DNA of 37,894 nt from Chara braunii (taxonomy: Eukaryota > Streptophyta > Charophyceae > Charales > Characeae): positions 361,126 to 399,019 of the forward strand of contig BFEA01000543.1 of NCBI GenBank assembly GCA_003427395.1. The letters are read 5' to 3'. Position numbers and translations under genes: made by a program. Below, piece after piece: positions 1-10,542 of the stretch. The notes below the pieces were generated by a model, which was not told where the DNA came from, ran no database searches, and saw nothing but the letters and a program-made list of their open reading frames with translations. Within the stretch, counting starts at the first letter, position 1; each line of letters starts with the position of its first letter.

Positions 1-111
1 AGAGAGTGAGAGAGAGAGGGAGGGGGGGGGGCTACCACAGAGAGAGGGGGAGAGAGAGAGAGGGAAAGAGAGAGTGAGTGAGAGAGAGTGAGATAGAGAG
101 AGAGAGAAAGA
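1..111. repeat. (GA)n microsatellite
   Basis: Imperfect GA tract with a short G-run, cut by the window start. It directly abuts the 5' border of a family A repeat. The copies at 25021-25073 and probably 27480 also have a GA or CT tract at this border, so the tract seems to belong to the element. Confidence 0.9.
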
Positions 112-880
112 TGTTGAATGGCAAAATTAAAACATGGGTCAAATTGTGGCTGCGATCTATTTCACAGTTTGAATGATTTCTCAAAATTTATTGATATTTT
201 TTCTTGGAAAGATCACAACAATATCTACGAGTACTCAAATTTTTAAGTTTTTTCATGCATTCTTCTGAGCGCGAAAACTCACTGAATTTCAAGTAACTTT
301 TTAGCTGGCCCACACATGGCTGAGTGGCAAAAATGAAAAATGTGCCGAATCGGCGCGACGATTATTTCGCATTCTAAATTATTTTTTAAAAATGTTATAA
401 TATTATTCATGGAAAAAACACGGCCTCATCTATGGATTTTCTAATTTTTAGGTTTTTCTGGGAGTTCGCTCGAGCACAAAAAATCGTCAAAGTTGCCTTT
501 TACAAAACATTTGTTTCGTTGTGTCTGACTTCCTTGTTTTGAGAAAACGGGCCTCAACGCCTGGGCCTGAGGGCCCTTTTGCAGTTCACATGCCCTCACT
601 TCTTTTGGGGGTCTGTTTCTACCTGAGGACCAGTCCAGCACCCCCACTTCTTTTTGGGGTCCACTTTCACCCGAGGACCGATCCTTCTTTTTTTCAAAAA
701 TCCTGGTTCTACTAGAGCTAGCTGTAGGTAATCCGCAATTTTGGCAAGGACCGGTCCGACAATTTTTTTTGTCCCCTAAAAACCCACTTTGCGTCCAGGT
801 CGCCCGCCACAAAAAATGTGACACCTTGACACAGATGCGGAAGCTATACCGCTGTCGGGCACGACCGTCCCACACCTTGC
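112..880 (+). repeat. Dispersed repeat family A, copy 1 (about 770 bp)
   Basis: Longest intact copy of an unclassified dispersed repeat. It starts with TTGAATGGCAAAATTAAAA just after the GA tract, passes through CACACATGGCTGAGTGGCA near 313, CAAAAAATCGTCAAAGTTGCC near 477 and GGCAAGGACCGGTCC near 740, and ends near GCTATACCGCTG at about 845-857. The same order of blocks is seen inverted at 26709-27480, and partially at 24681-24930, 25075-25256 and 28185-28690. No reverse transcriptase or transposase is visible, so it is probably non-autonomous or a fragment of a larger element. Confidence 0.8.
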
Positions 881-954
881 GGCGAGCGTAGGACCTCACG
901 GTCGTGTCATGTAGGATTAAGGTACTGCGTTTGAGTCAGCGAAGATACCACTTC

Positions 955-1180
955 GACCATGCGTGCCAGCTACACCTCTCACGGCTCTCGGCAACAGGAC
1001 AAAGCTCCACAAGGTACAACTCACCTCTACCTGAGGGGTTGTCACCACCCTTACGTAAGCATATCCCTGGTGAGCTACCGACCCACGTGCGAAGGATTTT
1101 ACTTGCAATCGCAAAGGTAAGTCAGTCGAGGGCGTTTGCGCAGTCACTATAGCATAGGCATACGTGCGGTTGAACACCTA
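955..1180 (+). repeat. Dispersed module C, copy 1
   Basis: Carries ACCTCTCACGGCTC, then a block reading roughly ACAGGACAAAGC, AAGGTACAACTCACCTC and GGGTTGTCACCA. The same ordered blocks occur near 15702-15830 and 16535-16720. No protein is predicted. The module lies upstream of a hairpin array both here and near 16.5 kb, so it may be one end of a larger element. It is diverged and its borders are uncertain. Confidence 0.65.
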
Positions 1181-1199
1181 AGACCGACCCGCATATGTG

Positions 1200-2200
1200 T
1201 CGGGCATCGGGGCGTTGATCTTTTGGATTGACTAACGATTCAAATCAACTTGACTGACGAACTTCCGTGCATGCAACGTTTTAATTTGTTTGCGCTTAAC
1301 CCATAAATTTTATATGCTATATAATTTTTTTCAACTCGATACACACATAATGATTACATTTTAAAGGTTGAGACTTTAAAGACAATGATATATCTTCACA
1401 TTTTTACACGAACAAAGATAAACATAAGAGTGGACAAACTTTAACTTTTAGAAGAGCAATAACATAAACTCTTGGTCTTTCAAACAAACATCACAAATAA
1501 AAGTAGCTTCATGACCCTTCAAACATGCATCAGAAATAAAAGGCAGACTCAAGGTATTTCAAAAAACATGATATGAATAAGGTATTTGACCTTTGTCAAT
1601 TGTCCTAATCTGTTTAGCATCAAGAAAGAGTAAAGTCGAAAAACCCAAACCAAATATACAAAGGTTACTCGTCCATGAAGTGTCTGAGTCAATACTCCGG
1701 TAAACATAAGTTGTCAATGCGAATTGCGCGAATAACGCATAGTGGGTCGTTTTATTGACCTGCAGACAGAATCAATCATATTACATAATCCTAACAGAGT
1801 CAGTCATTCATTTACTTTCACACACATTACATTTACGCTTTCAAACCTCTCATCCATACATTCTCTTTTCGACTCAGTTATTCAGTGATACAATGACCTT
1901 TCTTGACCAAACACAGACCCTTCAGACAATGACCTGAAAAACAAAAATGTCTTTCAATGTAGAGGTAGATGCAAAGTGTGGGTGTCAAAAGGTGAGTGAG
2001 GGTTGAATTGGCGAACCAACCTGTTACCATAAGGCAACAACGTGTAATCTTATATAGACTCATAATGAGTCTTTTTGATTAAGATAACATGCAATCACAC
2101 ACAGGTCGATATGGTCTAAACACCCCTTTGCTATCGACATGATCCTACCTAAAGTTCAGTAATTCAAACTTTAAATATAACGGAGGGCTATAACCTAACC
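1200..2200. other. AT-rich intergenic, nothing recognised
   Basis: No coding region or RNA gene seen. A short stretch near 1993-2030 (GGTTGAATTGGCG and following bases) resembles 17785-17830, which also precedes a hairpin array. The two may be matching internal parts of one element family. Confidence 0.5.
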
Positions 2201-2203
2201 AGA

Positions 2204-3704
2204 TTCGATGTAAGTATGAAAACCCTCATTGGAGTCTCCCACTACCTCTTTGAATATTGCGCAGTCTAACTCCAAACAAGCAATAGGATGAACCTCACTG
2301 GAGTCTCATACTAACTTTTTGAATATCGCGCAAGTGAATCTTCAAATAAATAATAGGATGACTTCCACTGGAATATCCTACTATCTGTTTTAAATACTAC
2401 GAAGACAGACTTCAAACAAGTAGTCAGATGACCCTCACTGGAGTATCTTACTACCTGTTCGAGCAAATGGTCTGTAAGCAAGCAGACATCAAGCAGTAGG
2501 ATGACTTACACTAGAGTATTCTACCACTTTTTCACTGTCAATTACTTTTGATTCAAACTGATAACATGTTGACCTTCACTGGAGCTACCTATTATCTCTT
2601 GAAAATGGTGTAGTTTAACTTAAACAAGTCATAGGACGACCCCTACTGGAGTATCCTACTACCTGTTCAATGTCAGACAAACAATTTGTATATTGTCAGT
2701 AACCAATGAGACATGAGACACATATACATATATATATATATATAGATTAACTATATAAGCAAGCACTGGGATAACTCGCACCGGAGTATCTCACCGCTTG
2801 TCAAATCCCATGATTTCTACCCCTGCTTAAATGTTACTCAAACTAGGGTCAAATAAGTAATAGGGTGACCCACCCTGGAGCATCCTATTACCGGTTTGAC
2901 GGGTAGGCGAGTAGTAAAATGACTCACCCTGGAGTCTTCAACCCTCTTGCCCAATACCGCATAATGTACATGTAACTTTATGCCACACAAGTAGTAGGAT
3001 AGCCTGCACTGAAGCATCCTACCACTTTTTCAGTACCAGAGGAACCACAAGTTAAAAGAAGTGGTAGGTTGACTCACATTCGAGCACCCCACCACTCCAC
3101 AACACTTAGTCGTTCTAGTCTTGAATGAGTAATGGAGCAACCCTCCCTGAAGTACTCTAATATCCTTCATACTCATCAGACTAAGATCAGACAAATAATA
3201 GGATGACCCTCCCTCGAGCCTCCTACTACCGGCTTGATTTTGAGCAAGCGACTCTTACGACTAACCTATATATGGGCAAATAGTAGGATAACTTACCCTG
3301 AAGCATCCCACTACTTGTCCGACACCGAGCTTTTTACGTACAAATACATATAGTGGTAGGACGACTCGCATTGGAATTTTTATCGTGCCATTCTTTCAGT
3401 ACAAGGCAGTAGGGTAACTCATACTGAAGAACCCCATCACCTCTCAACGCTTAATCGTCCTAGTCTCAAACAGGTAGTAGAGCGACCCTCCCTGGAGTAC
3501 TCTACTACCCTCAGGACAAATAAAACTAAGTTCAAACAAGTAATAAGACGACCCTCACTGGAGCCTCCTACTACTGATTCGATATCAAGTAAGCATTTTT
3601 TTATAAACATCTCATATATGTGCAAGTAGTGGGAAAAAGTCATATGCATAAACTCATTCATGCAAGTGGTAGAACGACTCACCTCGAAGTCTTCATCCTA
3701 CTAC
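2204..3704 (+). repeat. Hairpin array 1: about 20 degenerate tandem units
   Basis: Irregular tandem array with spacing of about 60-95 bp. Each unit reads approximately GTAGTAGGAT, then loop GACCCTCACTGGAGT, then ATCCTACTAC, so the flanks of the loop are reverse complements. Clear examples: GGTAGTAGAG (3473-3482) with CTCTACTACC (3500-3509), all 10 pairs; an 11-bp stem at about 2855-2890 with one G-T pair; and 2420-2453, where a C-to-T change in the right arm is matched by G-to-A in the left. The TATATA stretch near 2725-2745 interrupts the array. There is no coding potential. Function unknown; it could be a satellite inside a transposable element or a structured transcript. Confidence 0.8.
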
Positions 3705-4200
3705 TTCTTCTTCCTCGCTCATTTTTTGGCTCTTTTAATCCTTACCCCCTTCCTTGAGTTTCTCCTGCTTCATCTCCCTCCTTCCTCCTTCTTCCTTCTT
3801 TTTCTTATTTTTCTCCTGATTCGGATAGAGAGAGAGTTTACAGGCAGAGGATACAACGGGCATAGTTCCCAGGATCTGATCCATCATTTTTTAGGAAGAC
3901 ATTGATTGGACATTCGGTAAAGAACTATTTTTGGACTTCGCTATCGCAATCTTGATCTCCTCTCTCATCTCCTTCTTTGACTTACTTCTCCCCGCATCTC
4001 CCATCCGTGGTACCTCCCTCATGTGTGTGGTCAAAGAGGGATCTTTCTTCTATGTAAGCAAGATTCTCCTCCTTCTCTCACATGTGTGGTGTATGATGCG
4101 ATGTCCCGTCAGTCCTAATCATGTCATGACTTATCTTTGAGTCTTCCCTTGTGCTACTTTGTGTCATTTTATGAGAGAAGGTTAACAACAGTCGTATTTT
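3705..4200. other. Pyrimidine-rich spacer between hairpin arrays
   Basis: C/T-rich sequence near 3705-3815 followed by mixed sequence. Several overlapping short open frames are low-complexity and show no known domain. Nothing supportable as a gene. Confidence 0.5.
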
Positions 4201-4202
4201 TC

Positions 4203-4500
4203 ATCACCACTTCAAAACATCCTTCACCACTCCAGGATGCAGTCTGCCTAAACAAGTGGTTTTCAGGGTCTTCGGACCTTTCACCACTTCTGGATGCAGT
4301 CTGCCGAAACAGGTGGTTCTCATGGTCTTCGGACTTTGCACTACTTCAGGACCATTCAGGATTTTCAAACTGCCCAACACTCTCACTTCACCACTTCAGA
4401 ATGCAGCCTGCCTAAGCAGGTGGTTTTCAGGGTCTTCGGACCTTTCACTACTTCAGGAGCATTCAAGATTTTTAGACTGCCCAAAACTCTCACTTCATAA
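4203..4500 (+). repeat. Tandem repeat with C(TTCG)G-capped hairpins, 3 main copies
   Basis: A diverged tandem repeat. Each copy contains GGTC-TTCG-GACC (4267-4278; shorter near 4325-4334; 4431-4442), enclosed by an outer AAGTGGT/ACCACTT pair (4254-4260 with 4283-4289; AGGTGGT with ACTACTT in copies 2 and 3, allowing G-T pairs). C(UUCG)G is a known unusually stable RNA tetraloop. The outer-arm sequence resembles arms in the nearby array at 2204-3704. Short reading frames on both strands are by-products of the repeat. Confidence 0.75.
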
Positions 4501-5040
4501 TTTTTATTCCTGAATTTTCAGTTACCCGTTAACCGCTTGTGACATCCTTATGATTCGGGGGAAATTTGATGAAAGCCTGACGCAGTCATGCCTTTTTTTT
4601 GTGGTGCTGTGTATAGTGAATATGGTAGCATACACACACACAACACGAGGAGTAAAAAGGTCTTAGAGTTAAGGAGAGAAACACCTACACACAGAAACCA
4701 GCACACACAGACGAATTCACATATGCACGGAATACTAACACGCTCACAAACACCTGCCTGTATGCAAATGTCCTCACTCCTCCTTCCGCTCGTGCTGACG
4801 CTTCCTCCCTTCCTCGCACTCTGCACTCGCGGCTATCCCCTTGATCACTCTCTCGTTCGTCGGTATAAACTCGCTATGTAATAATAACAAAGAAAAATAA
4901 AAATAATTATGAAAATAGTAAATAACAATTATAATAACATCAATGATAATAATTGTATACAAGCCATCTTTTCGGTCCAGTGCAGTCACGGCAAGGGAAC
5001 GTACAACTCTTGGGAAGACGACACTCATAGGTTAGTCAGT
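4501..5040. other. Intergenic, CA-rich in part
   Basis: Contains CA-rich stretches near 4630-4760 and an A/T-rich stretch near 4880-4950. No gene, tRNA or element border recognised. Confidence 0.4.
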
Positions 5041-5043
5041 TGA

Positions 5044-5520
5044 AAGACTCTCTCTCTCTCTCACTCATTTTTTGTCTCTCTCCCTCTATGTGTATGTGTC
5101 TCTCTCTCTGTGTTTCACAATACATTGTGTGCCTGTATGTCTCTGTGTGTTCCACTTTGCACTATATGCATGTATGTCTCTGTGTGTTTTACTTTGCACT
5201 GTGTGCCTGTATGTCTTTATGTGTTTCACTTTGCACTGTTTGCCCGTATGTCTTTGTGTGCTTCACTGTGCACTGTGTGTCTATATGTCTCTGTGCATTT
5301 CACTTTGCACTGTGTGCTTGTATGTCTCACAGTGTCCGTGCCTGTGTCACAGTGTATGTGTTCGTTTGTCTGCCTCTGTTTGTCTGCCTCGGTTTGTTTG
5401 TCTCTTTCTGTTTGCCTGTTTATCTGTCTGTCTTTCTGTCTATCTCGTTCACTTACCCTATCTTCTCTCTTTCTCTTTCCATGTCAGTGTGTATGTGTGT
5501 GTGTGTGTGTGTGTGGTACA
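5044..5520 (+). repeat. TG/CT-rich minisatellite, 36-bp units
   Basis: From about 5140 to 5340 there are roughly six copies of a 36-bp unit containing CACTTTGCACTGTGTGCC and CTGTATGTCT, flanked by CT-rich and TCTG-rich sequence and ending in (GT)n at 5491-5514. Because 36 is a multiple of 3 and the units lack stops, all three forward frames stay open (proteins of about 160-180 residues, cysteine-rich). This is a composition effect, not evidence of coding. Confidence 0.85.
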
Positions 5521-5524
5521 ACCA

Positions 5525-5793
5525 TTGAGACACACCTGCCACTTGCTGCGGAAGATTCAGGTCGTCTTAAAGAGGGGAGAACAAAAAAAACAAGCAATAG
5601 GTCCCTGAATGCTCGACTGAGTGAAAACAATAGAGTTAGGAGCCGAGCAAGAAGATGAGAGAAAAGTAAAATGAAACTCATAAGACATAAAGTGACAAAA
5701 ATATGAAACTTTTAAAGTGGTTCACTTTAAGCTCGAAGGTGTGTTCAGGTTGATAATCATAGTGATCAGACAGAGTCACGTCGACTCTCTTTT

Positions 5794-5837
<44 letters not shown>

Positions 5838-6220
5838 ATACACACATATACGCAGGTGCATGCAACAACAAACAAAGTACAAACGTGCATACGTACATGC
5901 TTCCAAGTAAGGCATTGTGGGAAATGCTATCGTAGCTGCAACCTCATCTCATCCTCGCCCCTCACGTGTCGGCAAGATGTTGTTGGCCACCAATCTCTCG
6001 TATTGTCCCTCCGTCTTCCCCTTCTTCCTCCTCTCAAAACCATCTTCCTCCTCGTGCGAGTGTTTTCCTTCTTAGCATGGTCATCCCCCGCAGGCATCAC
6101 GACCTGCATTACCGTCCCAAAGTTGTGAATGCGTGGTGATCATCATTACTAAAGTGATTCGATTACCGTTAGATGAATATGTCCGGTATAGTGGGTCAGA
6201 TTCATAAAAGAAGAAAAAAA
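5525..6220. other. Intergenic with (CA)n microsatellite
   Basis: A perfect-looking (CA)n tract lies at about 5806-5834. The rest, including a pyrimidine-rich stretch near 5990-6070, shows no recognisable gene. Confidence 0.5.
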
Positions 6221-6223
6221 CGT

Positions 6224-6450
6224 GAGGAATATGAGCGAGAATGATAAATAGAAATCCAAATTGCATAATCACGAAGTAGCCCAGATAATCATGTACCAAG
6301 CAGAGAGCTCAATGCACTAAAATACCATCCAAATAAGGACAATACAACGAATGTCGCGCTCTCTGGGCGCACCAACACAGTATCCAATGCCTTTCCTACT
6401 GATTTGGTGCCTAGTGCCCAACCTACTTTACTCAGCCTATCTACCCCTAT
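6224..6450 (+). repeat. Dispersed repeat family D, copy 1
   Basis: Matches 14947-15182 over about 230 bp in the same order and orientation. Shared blocks include GGAATATGAG, CCAAATTG, CAAGCAGAGAG, a CAATGCACTAA-like stretch, AACACAGTATC/AACATAGTATC and AGCCTATC. The two copies are clearly diverged. No protein or RNA promoter motif seen; class unknown. Confidence 0.7.
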
Positions 6451-6554
6451 CTACTTTATGTAACCGGATCACATCGAAGTTGAAGACCAATGTACGTGAC
6501 GTTATCACTAAGGAACACCGCCAACATACAACAGGTATGTTCTCTCTTCCTCTC

Positions 6555-6700
6555 TCACACATGCACACATACACACACATGTCGTAGTGTACATTCTCAT
6601 ATTTTCACAGTAATTTCGTTCGATTTTGTTCATCTTATTAATGGAAGTAGCATAAACTAGCAGCGGCGTCCAACACTTCAAGTTACACACACAACACTCA

Positions 6701-6738
<38 letters not shown>

Positions 6739-7412
6739 CACACACACATACACATGTCATAGTGTACAATTTCGTGTTCTAGCGGTAGATTCATTCGATT
6801 GTGTTCATCCTATCGATGAAAGTAGAGTGAGTGGGGTTGGAGACTTACTTGTCGGAACGCAGTACGATCCCCCCCAAAATGCACAACATGCCGGGACAGC
6901 AGCATGGGGAGGACGACAGGCACAAGCGTGCACTTCAACAAGTCGGGCGGATGACGGGCACAATGCCCATCCCAACAAGTCTGGCGATGACGGACACATC
7001 GCACGTTCCAAACAAGGTTGGGCGGTGGGGGGCACAACGCCCATCCCAACAAGTTTGGCGATGACGGGCATATCGTGCGTTCCAAACATGGTCGGGCGGT
7101 GACGGGCGCTCTCCCACTGTGGTGCTGACCTTCTTTCTCCAGGCAAGCGATGTCGAGCGCATCGGCTCCCGCCTTTTCGCAAAGTGCGGGAGCCCTCCCT
7201 ACCAGTGGAAGTCAGGCGCCACGTTGGAGACTTACCTGTTGGTCGCCGCATTACTCGTCGTCGAACATGATACAAACAGGTAAGTCCTCTCACTCTCACT
7301 CTCACTCTCACTCTCTCTCTCACACATACACACACAGAAAGTGTAGCAATGTATAGTGCCTCGTTCTAATGGTAGGTTCACCCGATTTTGCTCCCCCTGT
7401 TGAAAGAAGTAT
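6555..7412 (+). repeat. Three copies of a CA-headed repeat, with an internal 76-bp tandem
   Basis: A block of about 95 bp occurs three times: 6557-6652, 6699-6826 and 7320-7412. Each starts with (CA)n and continues roughly CATGTCATAGTGTACA, then TTCATTCGATT and GTTCATCCTAT. Between copies 2 and 3, about 6930-7105 holds two to three tandem copies of a 76-bp unit (CCCATCCCAACAAGT, CGATGACGGGCA, CGTTCCAAACA). (CTCACT)n lies at 7280-7320. Open frames on both strands here follow the repeat and have no known domain. Confidence 0.75.
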
Positions 7413-7690
7413 CAACATGTTCGTTGAAACGAACGATTACTTCACAAAAGACAAAAAAGAAGAAAATCTAAAAAATTAAAGAATATAAAAAAAATCTAAA
7501 TGAAGAAAATCTAAAAGAAAATTTGGAAAAAAATAAAATAAAATAAAATAAAATGCTAAAAAAAGGTTGCCCGTTTCATGGGCACCGCAGGTGCACTGGG
7601 GACTGAAAGTGCCCAAGTCACTTCCCACCATGCCAAGTGGCGCTCCACGTTCACTGCAGCTTTAGTTTTACTATTAGTTTTTAATTTTTT
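7413..7690. other. A-rich intergenic
   Basis: A-rich and AAAAT-type low-complexity sequence at about 7450-7560, then unique sequence. Nothing recognised as a gene. Confidence 0.4.
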
Positions 7691-7699
7691 TTCCCCTAT

Positions 7700-7812
7700 T
7701 CCCCGTTGGCGGATGCCAACGGTCACATCACTAGTCGCGTGGCTTTTCGGCCACACATCTCGGTGATGCAGACCTGAGTTCGAGTCCTCAGGGACTTCAA
7801 TTTTTTTTTTAT
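7700..7812 (+). repeat. Possible tRNA-derived SINE fragment
   Basis: A tRNA B-box-like GAGTTCGAGTCCT within a T-arm-like stem (CCTGAG with CTCAGG) lies at about 7773-7792. A T10 run at 7801-7810 could act as a Pol III terminator. No convincing A box or cloverleaf is visible, so a functional tRNA is unlikely. Confidence 0.4.
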
Positions 7813-8220
7813 CATTTTTCGATTTACATGTGTCATACTTGCGCAGGCCATGCCGCTCCATGTTGTGAAGCGCACCGGTCCCGCGCAGGGCAGGACCCTC
7901 TCGACCACGTCACGCAGGAGTTGGTCTTTCTCGCGATACACATGGAGCTTCTGGAACTACTCTGGTACTCCCGCGCTGTCGCCCGCTCACCTCGATCCGT
8001 GAATCTCCCAATTGAAAGTACAACATCGTAACCAATAGTACTAGGCCCAAGGTTGAACCTATCCCTAACGAATACCTATATTAGCGATATTGCGCGACGC
8101 ACGGGTCTACTAAAATGTTTCAAACCCGCACTATCGTCAATGTCGTCCTCCACACGCACGCACAAGTCAAAAGCAAGTGCACCAATCAAAAGACAAAATC
8201 TTTTCAGTCCTAGTCTAGTC

Positions 8221-8815
8221 AAAGAATAAAATCTTGGCCAGCAACTATACCGGCCTCATGATCAATAATAAGAAAAAACATCACGCGCGCCTTAAGTCTG
8301 CGCACCCCCCCACTCTCTATTTTAATCCACCATTCGGCCAACCTAAACAATTAAACACAGTCGCACCTCACGCGCTACACTTAAACTTTAAACCAAACTT
8401 ATTTTCTGACATTTGCAAAACCAGGGCGGATACCCTTGTAAGGGTATTCGCACCGACAGCGTGGCCGATATCAGTCGTGCGATCTCTGCGATCCCACCAT
8501 CGTCATCGATCGTGCCATCAAGGGAGGGCAGCTCCAGTGCGAGCGCAGTCTGGGCTTGGTCCCGGTCTCTGCCGGGGGAGAACTCCTATTACAGGAAATA
8601 TAGCAGCAACCTTTCTATTTGAAGGGATGCACACAGCACGCGTCCCACCTATGGCTAGGCAGGTTTTGCCTGCTTGCCCCCTTTTCCGTGGCCGGCTATC
8701 TATCGATAGCCTGGGCGGCTACCCAACCGTGTAGGCCTTGGCACCGACTTCTCGGCTCTAGGGGTGGAGTCAAATCCCACGGACAAAAAATAAAAATAAA
8801 AATAAAAAAATACAA
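8221..8815 (+). repeat. Probable retroelement 3' end with A-rich tail
   Basis: GC-rich sequence ends in a tail of AAAAAT-type repeats at about 8785-8812, the pattern left by target-primed reverse transcription. A B-box-like GGAGTCAAATCCCA precedes the tail (about 8766-8779). A short hairpin ATACCCTT-GT-AAGGGTAT lies near 8430-8447. A frame of about 166 residues spans it (8234-8734) but I recognise no domain in it. Class (SINE or LINE) unresolved. Confidence 0.4.
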
Positions 8816-9250
8816 GCTTCTTATTCCTCCCGCGTGACAGCCCCATACCCGGCGCGACCATTTTTTTTAGCCCAGTAAGGCTCTAAATCGTGGGGCCTGG
8901 TAGGACAAGTCTAGCTTCACCATTTCCATGTCCACATGCCTCGACTACCTTGACAAAAATTGCCTACTACCGCCATTATTTTTGGACGATGCAAGCGTTC
9001 GAACTGAAGTTCAAAAAAATCTTAGTTTTTTTGTCGTAGGTTAGTCTGAATGAACTTTTGGCAAGCGTCATTCTCATCAAGTCCCTCAATTCAACGAAAA
9101 TGTCAAATAATGTCCGACGTTTGAAATCCCCGGCAAATACCCCGACGTCTTTCATCTCTATACGCTCTCCCTCCTCTATCACTCACGCTTCTAACTCTCC
9201 CTTACCTCTCTCCGCCTGTCGTCCTATCGTTTCTCACGTTCGTCCTCTTC
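8816..9250. other. Intergenic, nothing recognised
   Basis: Mixed sequence without a credible gene, RNA or repeat match elsewhere in the window. Confidence 0.4.
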
Positions 9251-9610
9251 TTTGCTCACGTTAGTTTCCTCCGCTAGTTCTCCCTTTCCAACCCGTGCAC
9301 TCGCCCCCTTCTTCGTGCTTGCACATCATCCCATCCTAGTGTTTGTCTGCTTCTTCTGGCTGGCCGCTCATTCCCCATTCATGCGACTTCCCTCCTTCCC
9401 TCACGGTAGTCTTTTGTGTAGTTGTCCTCCTCGTAGCCGCCCTCCTCGTTCTCGTCTCCGAGCCCTTCGTCCCTCCTTCTCTCTCTCTTCTTCTTCTTGT
9501 TCGTCTTCGTCTTCTTCGTCTTCTTCGTCTTCTTCTTCTTTTTTTTTCTTCATCTCTTTTTATTTTCCTCATCTCCCCGCGCTTCTCCTCCTTCCACTTT
9601 TTCCGTGCAG
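9251..9610 (+). repeat. Pyrimidine-rich tract with (TTC)n
   Basis: C/T-rich stretch with imperfect TTC/TCT trinucleotides at about 9485-9550. On the opposite strand it gives an arginine-rich frame, and on this strand Ser/Phe/Leu-rich frames. All are composition artefacts. Confidence 0.8.
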
Positions 9611-9897
9611 GGCCCTCTCTGTCCTTGCTGCGCCCAGACTTCCGAAGCTCCTCGAGTATCGGCGACTCGGCGCCATAGTCCCAAGCGGCAGATCATTCAC
9701 GACCTCGGGCAGACTATTTCCTAAACGAGCTATTAGGCCTGGATCTACCCTTATCCCGGAGGTAAATTCATTAATAGTGAATCTATTAATTAATAATCAC
9801 GGAAACAAAGAAAAAAAAACTACGAAAAAAAGAAAAAAGAAAACGAATCTAGCAAATAAATAAAAAAAGGAAAATGAAAGCGAACCCAACTACTAAC
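9611..9897. other. Intergenic, A-rich at the end
   Basis: No gene recognised; A-rich low-complexity sequence at about 9800-9880. Confidence 0.4.
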
Positions 9898-9899
9898 CA

Positions 9900-9927
9900 C
9901 CCCGTTGTGCCAACTGTCACAACGGGG
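9900..9927 (+). repeat. 10-bp perfect inverted repeat
   Basis: CCCCGTTGTG (9900-9909) pairs perfectly with CACAACGGGG (9918-9927) across an 8-base loop. It lies at the proposed start of a decayed LTR. It could be a terminator-like or element-end hairpin; no function is shown. Confidence 0.7.
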
Positions 9928-10542
9928 TTAACTGTAACTAACTCCAATCTCGAGGGCACAGGTTCGAGCCCCGCTCAAACGAAAGTTGGGTAACCCAAAG
10001 TCGAGCTCCTTGTCAAAAGGAGCTACTAGCTCAGGGGTCGGATGGGCTTGATCCCCGCATCTCCTGCTTAACAGTCTGCCTTTGACCCTATTGAGCTAGC
10101 TTCCACTTTAGGTAAAAAAGGAGCAACTTGGTATAAGTAGAGCGGTGGGGCTCCATCCGCCTAGTTGCCCGAGCCCAACTCTAAGTCTGAGTGTGTGCAC
10201 GCTTGCTGGTTTGCGTGCTTGTTTGAGTGCTTGTTGGCTTGAGTGTGTGTGTGACCCACAAGGGCACTTGGTTGATCAGAAGGCCCAAGGGGCCGATACT
10301 TACCGGTGACCGTGACATTGAGGGTTGCGGCGGGGAAAGCGGCCCGCAACACTTAAGAGCCGCAAAAAATACTAAAGTAACAGGTAGGTGGGTACCACAC
10401 CAAGTAAGGGTGGATGTGCCTAGTACTCGATGCCGAGTAGAAGAAGACCAAAGGGCATTTGTAGGGGCCCAGTACCGGTAGGTAGGCGGGTACTAGTCCA
10501 AATAGCCTAAGCCTAGGCCCTATGCAGATGATATCAGAGTCC
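9915..10542 (+). mobile_element. Possible decayed LTR with iMet-type primer binding site
   Basis: TGATATCAGAGTC at 10529-10541 differs at two positions from the usual plant primer site complementary to initiator tRNA-Met (TGGTATCAGAGCC). A terminal CA at 10525-10526 sits two bases before it, as at many LTR ends. TATAAG at 10132-10137 could be the LTR promoter, and TGTCAC at 9915 a 5' start. No second LTR, gag or pol is recognisable in the window, so this would be a solo or truncated copy. The 5' border is a guess. Confidence 0.35.
10018..10105 (-). repeat. tRNA-like sequence (SINE head or pseudo-tRNA)
   Basis: On the minus strand the sequence reads GGAAGCTAGCTCAATAGGG (A-box-like), then CTGTTAA, which could be an anticodon loop with GTT (Asn), then GGGGATCAAGCCC (B-box-like). 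Stems are imperfect, so a functional tRNA is doubtful. The middle resembles the tRNA-like piece at 24284-24360 (GAGATGCGGG block). Confidence 0.45.

Noticed and set aside
2204-3704. CRISPR-like array
   Set aside because: Spacing is irregular, repeats are degenerate, the genome is eukaryotic and no cas gene is present.
8234-8734. 166-residue frame as a gene
   Set aside because: No recognisable domain, and it ends in a retroelement-type A-rich tail region.
10018-10105. Functional tRNA-Asn
   Set aside because: A and B boxes and a GTT loop are suggestive, but acceptor, D and T stems do not pair well.
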